Assembly (NCBI GenBank): GCA_008012115.1
Contig: SSEB01000012.1
Coordinates: forward strand, 124,001-188,000
From: Nevskiaceae bacterium
GTDB lineage: Bacteria > Pseudomonadota > Gammaproteobacteria > Nevskiales > Nevskiaceae
Length of the DNA: 64,000 bases
Direction: 5' to 3'
Part shown: piece by piece, positions 61,158-64,000 of the stretch
How the letters are laid out: each line of letters starts with the position of its first letter
Numbering within the stretch: position 1 is the first letter of the stretch
Made by a program: the position numbers and the translations under genes
The notes under the pieces: model-generated
Told to the model about the DNA's origin: nothing
The model's database searches: none
The model's input: only the letters and a program-made list of their open reading frames with translations

Positions 61158-61556
61158 ATGACCGCCATGTCCGCGCTCTCGCCATCCTCCCGCACCGTCG
61201 CGCCCTGTATCGCCGTGGTCGACGACGACGATGCCGTGCGCGCCGCGCTCAACATGCTGATCCACTCCTTCGGCTGGCGCAGCCGCAGTTATGCTTCGGC
61301 CCGGGACTATCTCGAAGCCGGCGAACCCGGCAACTGCCTGCTGCTCGATCTCAACATGCCCGGCATGAATGGCGCGGAATTGCTCGAATACCTGCGTCAG
61401 CGGCCCTCGCCGGTGCCGACGCTGATCCTCACCGGCGAGCGCGACACGCCCCTGCTGCCGCGCGCGCTGCAGGCCGGCGCCCGGGGCTATCTGCTCAAGC
61501 CCTTCCAGGATGAAGTGCTGAAGACGCGGATCGAGGCCCTGCTGGCCGACGCCTGA
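61158..61556 (+). CDS. Receiver-domain-only response regulator
   Basis: 132-residue stand-alone receiver: acidic pair in VVDDDD, phospho-acceptor Asp64 in LLLDLNMPG, Thr92 and Lys114 (LLKPF). No output domain. The open frame upstream is not coding; ATG at 61158 or 61167 are both possible. It lies between fixJ and fnr and may act as a phosphate sink or competing output for the FixL-like kinase (inference). Confidence 0.88.
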   Translation: MTAMSALSPSSRTVAPCIAVVDDDDAVRAALNMLIHSFGWRSRSYASARDYLEAGEPGNCLLLDLNMPGMNGAELLEYLRQRPSPVPTLILTGERDTPLLPRALQAGARGYLLKPFQDEVLKTRIEALLADA

Positions 61557-61557
61557 G

Positions 61558-61581
61558 CCCATCCGTGGAAGTACGGATGGG
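61558..61581. promoter_or_regulatory. 24-bp perfect dyad upstream of fnr
   Basis: CCCATCCGT-GGAAGT-ACGGATGGG: two 9-bp perfectly complementary halves around a 6-base centre, 60 bases before the fnr ATG. It follows the receiver gene's stop by one base. There is no T-tract; it may be an operator (for example for the FixJ-like regulator) or an RNA hairpin. Confidence 0.6.
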
Positions 61582-61640
61582 CGGGCCGTCTGCAGGCGCC
61601 TAAGGTGGCGCCATGGCCAATCCGGCCCTGGAGCCCGCCC

Positions 61641-62360
61641 ATGAACGCACCCCACTCGGAATTTCTCTGCCACGCCCGCGGCAACTGCCCGCGCCTCTGC
61701 AGCGGCCAGTCGGCGCCAGCGGCGCTGGCCCGCGAACTGGAGCGCGGCGACCTGCTGTTCCGCAGCGGTGACAATGCCGGCGCGCTGTTCGTGGTGCGCA
61801 GCGGTGCGGTCAAGACCTGCCGCCTCGGCGAGGACGGCAGCGAACAGATCCTGGGCTTCTACCTGCCCGGCGAGATCGTGGGGTTCGACGCCATCACCCA
61901 GGGGCGCTACGTCGCCGACGCGATGGCCCTGAAAGCGACGCAGCTGTGCCGCATTGCCTGCCAGCCGGCGGCTTCGGCCAGCGGCGACGGCAGCCTGTTG
62001 CCGGAGCGCCTGATGACGGGCTTCGGCCAGGAGGTGCAGCGCCTGCAGAACCTGCTGGTGCTCGAACGCTGCTCGGCCGAACAGCGTCTCGCCCGCTTCC
62101 TGCTGCAAATGGCCGACAAGCAGGCGCGCCTGGGACGCTCCAGCCGCTACGTCAGCCTGCCGATGGCGCGCGGCGACATCGGCCGCTTCCTGCACCTGGC
62201 CACCGAGACCGTATCGCGCATGTTCACGCGGCTGGCCGGCCTCGGCTGGATCCGCATCGAGGGCAGCGGCGTCGAAATCCTCGATGCCGCCGCGCTGGCC
62301 GGCTCGCGCCCGCAGCCGGCCCTGCGCCGCGACCGCCCGGCGCTGCCGCAGGCCGCCTGA
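61641..62360 (+). CDS. fnr: CRP/FNR-family regulator (FNR/Anr/FixK type)
   Basis: 239-residue anaerobic regulator from the ATG at 61641 (GGAG seven bases upstream). The N terminus has cysteines at 10, 16 and 20 (CHARGNCPRLC), and Cys103 aligns with the fourth cluster ligand of FNR; spacing C-x5-C-x3-C differs from the classical C-x2-C-x5-C. The HTH has ETVSR, matching the FNR recognition residues for TTGAT half-sites. Targets inferred from boxes in this window are hemN, ccoN and the receiver gene. Confidence 0.93.
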   Translation: MNAPHSEFLCHARGNCPRLCSGQSAPAALARELERGDLLFRSGDNAGALFVVRSGAVKTCRLGEDGSEQILGFYLPGEIVGFDAITQGRYVADAMALKATQLCRIACQPAASASGDGSLLPERLMTGFGQEVQRLQNLLVLERCSAEQRLARFLLQMADKQARLGRSSRYVSLPMARGDIGRFLHLATETVSRMFTRLAGLGWIRIEGSGVEILDAAALAGSRPQPALRRDRPALPQAA

Positions 62361-62372
62361 TCGCCACCGCCC

Positions 62373-63743
62373 TCAGGCCGCCTGCGAGTAACGCTGCGTA
62401 GCGCCCGGCGCGCGGTGCGCGTCGAACACCGCACAGATGGGCCGCAGGAAGTAGCGGCCCAGCGGCGTGATCGCGAGTCGGGTATCGCTCAACTGCAAGA
62501 GCCCAAGCGCCTGCAGCCGCAGCAGCGCGCCATGCTCATGGGCGAAGTACGCGCCGAAATCGATACCGTGTTCGGCGGAAAACGCCACCAGATCCAGCTC
62601 GGTTCGGCACATCAGTTTCTGGATCAGGTCACGGCGGATGAGGTCGCCGGGTGTCAACTGCAGCCCGCGCTCGGTGGCGGGCCCCTGGGCCACCAGCGCC
62701 TCGTAGTCACGATCGCTCTTGACGTTCTGGGCATAGACCGCGCCGACCTGGCTGATGGCGCTCATGCCGAGACCGACGATATCGCAGCCGGCATGCGTGC
62801 TGTAGCCCTGGAAGTTGCGCTGCAGGCTGCCGTCGGCCAGCGCCTGCGCCAGCTCGTCGCCCGGGCGGGAAAAGTGATCCATGCCGATGTGCTGATATCC
62901 GACCGCAGCCAGACGCTCCTGGGCGGCCAGGAACAATTCGACCTTGCGCGAGCCGGTCGGCAGCGCGTGGGCGTCGATCAGGCGCTGGGCCTTGAACACG
63001 TCGGGCAGGTGGGCGTAGCTGTACACCGCGATGCGGTCCGGCATCATCGCCGCCAGGGTATCGACGGTACGGCTAAAAGATTCGACCGTCTGGTGCGGAA
63101 GGCCGTAGATCAAGTCGGCGTTGATGCCCCGGTAACCCAGCGTCCGCGCCGATTCGATCAGGCGCTGCACATGCAGCGCGCTCTGCACGCGATTGACCGC
63201 GGACTGCACCTGCTGGTCGAAATCCTGCACGCCGAAGCTGATGCGGTTGAACCCCAGGGCGCGGTAGACGCGCAGTTCGGCGCCGCCGACTGTGCGTGGA
63301 TCGACCTCGATGGCGGCCGCGATGGCTTCGTCCGGCTCGAAATCCACCACCTCGTGAAGCGCCTCCATGATGACCCCGAGCTGTTCGGGCGCCAGGCCGC
63401 TGGGGCTGCCGCCGCCGAAATGCAGCTGCTGCAGGCGCCGCGAACCGCCGAGATGACGGCCGAGCCACTCGATCTCCTGCAGCAGCGCATTCAGGTACCG
63501 CGCAATGCGCGCGTCGTTGCGCGTGACGATCTTGGTGCACGCACAGTAGTAGCAGAGCGAGCGACAGTAGGGGATGTGCACGTATAGCGACAGCGGCGCC
63601 TGCGCATCGCGCGCCTGCAGCGCGCGCTCGAAATCCGCCGCGCCGAAGCCGGTGTTGAACATCAGCGCCGTCGGATACGAGGTGTAACGCGGCCCGCGCG
63701 ATTCCAGCAGGTCTTGCAGTTCGGCATTCAGGACAAGGCTCAT
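62373..63743 (-). CDS. hemN: Oxygen-independent coproporphyrinogen III dehydrogenase
   Basis: Radical SAM enzyme for heme synthesis under low oxygen, 456 residues. The cluster motif is YCRSLCYYCAC (CxxxCxxC plus the extra Cys seen in HemN), with GGGSPS and QDFDQQVQSAVNR further on. The ATG at 63743 is used; the longer frame crosses the FNR box. Divergent from ccoN, sharing one perfect FNR box. Confidence 0.96.
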   Translation of the reverse strand: MSLVLNAELQDLLESRGPRYTSYPTALMFNTGFGAADFERALQARDAQAPLSLYVHIPYCRSLCYYCACTKIVTRNDARIARYLNALLQEIEWLGRHLGGSRRLQQLHFGGGSPSGLAPEQLGVIMEALHEVVDFEPDEAIAAAIEVDPRTVGGAELRVYRALGFNRISFGVQDFDQQVQSAVNRVQSALHVQRLIESARTLGYRGINADLIYGLPHQTVESFSRTVDTLAAMMPDRIAVYSYAHLPDVFKAQRLIDAHALPTGSRKVELFLAAQERLAAVGYQHIGMDHFSRPGDELAQALADGSLQRNFQGYSTHAGCDIVGLGMSAISQVGAVYAQNVKSDRDYEALVAQGPATERGLQLTPGDLIRRDLIQKLMCRTELDLVAFSAEHGIDFGAYFAHEHGALLRLQALGLLQLSDTRLAITPLGRYFLRPICAVFDAHRAPGATQRYSQAA

Positions 63744-63801
63744 CGTGGCGCCCGATGGAGAGAGACGGCGCCAACTTAGTCGGAGCGTGCCGTGTGGCGC
63801 C

Positions 63802-63815
63802 TTGATCCAGATCAA
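63802..63815. promoter_or_regulatory. Perfect FNR box between hemN and ccoN
   Basis: TTGAT-CCAG-ATCAA, an exact match to the FNR/Anr consensus. Its centre is about 65 bases from each of the two divergent start codons, so one site can activate both genes. Confidence 0.88.
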
Positions 63816-63873
63816 TGGCGGATCGCGCGCGCCGGCGCAAAGTGCGCCCACGATCACATCGCCTGGAGTGTCC

Positions 63874-64000
63874 ATGCCCAATCCCGAGGGCGCCGCTGCG
63901 CCACCCCTGCCCTATAACGACCGGGTCGTCCGCCAGTTCACGATCATGACCGTGGTCTGGGGCATCGTCGGCATGCTGGTCGGCGTGCTGATCGCGTCGC
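63874..64000 (+). CDS. ccoN: cbb3-type cytochrome c oxidase subunit I (CcoN), N-terminal fragment
   Basis: The window ends after 42 codons. MPNPEGAAAPPLPYNDRVVR followed by QFTIMTVVWGIVGMLVGVLI is the typical CcoN N terminus entering its first membrane segment. GGAG stands seven bases before the ATG. cbb3 oxidase is the high-affinity terminal oxidase, and its FNR control fits the FixLJ/FNR genes next to it. Confidence 0.92.
   Translation, partial: MPNPEGAAAPPLPYNDRVVRQFTIMTVVWGIVGMLVGVLIAS

Noticed and set aside
61558..61581. Dyad before fnr read as a terminator of the receiver gene
   Set aside because: No T-tract follows, and the gene downstream is co-directional. Kept as a possible operator instead.

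Overview
The window is about 64 kb of GC-rich chromosomal DNA carrying only housekeeping and metabolic genes. Gene orders such as cpoB-queE-queC, tig-clpP-clpX, uvrY-uvrC-pgsA followed by tRNA-Gly/Cys/Leu, and fabD-fabG-acpP-fabF-...-mltG-tmk-holB-pilZ point to a Gammaproteobacterium. The T2SS-rhombosortase pair, the lysine-rich DksA, the glyoxylate shunt and the FixLJ/FNR/cbb3 module suggest something near Nevskiales/Xanthomonadales; that placement is inference only. I see no prophage, IS element, integron or CRISPR array, and no gene-free stretch longer than 300 bases.

Layout. 1-2.5 kb: end of the Tol-Pal gene cpoB, queuosine genes queE-queC, tRNA-Lys and tRNA-Pro. 2.5-4.8 kb (minus): small lipoprotein and a heme/cobalamin-type ABC transporter. 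5-8.5 kb (plus): tRNA-Leu, tig, clpP, clpX. 8.5-13.7 kb (minus): parA-like gene, acnA, mnmA, Nudix. 13.7-19.5 kb (minus): T2SS genes gspG-H-I-J-K-L-M-N, with a divergent rhombosortase at 19.5 kb. 20-28 kb (plus): fatty-acid cluster running into pabB, mltG, tmk, holB and pilZ. 28-36 kb: a double cyclic-nucleotide/rhodanese protein, lpxO, dksA with a histone-H1-like tail, three tRNAs, pgsA, uvrC, uvrY. 36-46.6 kb: aceA, aceB, MATE pump, rraA, dsbB, two unrelated fumarases, purB. 47-56 kb: thioesterase, DUF1289, two OmpA-family paralogues, pyrD, an AarF/UbiB-like kinase, ribA, a large FabG. 56-59 kb (plus): Ala/Pro-rich protein, histidine phosphatase, SDR, alpha/beta hydrolase. 59-64 kb: oxygen-response module (FixL-like heme kinase, FixJ-like regulator, receiver-only protein, FNR, hemN, start of ccoN) with two FNR boxes.

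The standout is a family of nine intergenic elements, one about every 7 kb, each exactly 114 bp: a 10-bp GC-rich terminal inverted repeat (GCCACCCGCT / AGCGGGTGGC), a 34-bp arm, a 46-bp core (80-91% A+T) opening with GTT (or GTG) and closing with AAC (or CAC), and a second 34-bp arm. Length and register are invariant while almost all other bases differ between copies. Several copies have compensatory changes that keep the two ends complementary. Eight of nine lie between co-directional genes, often within a few bases of a stop or start codon (fabD/fabG, holB/pilZ, uvrY/uvrC, gspJ/gspK, upstream of ribA). I do not recognise this as a named repeat family.
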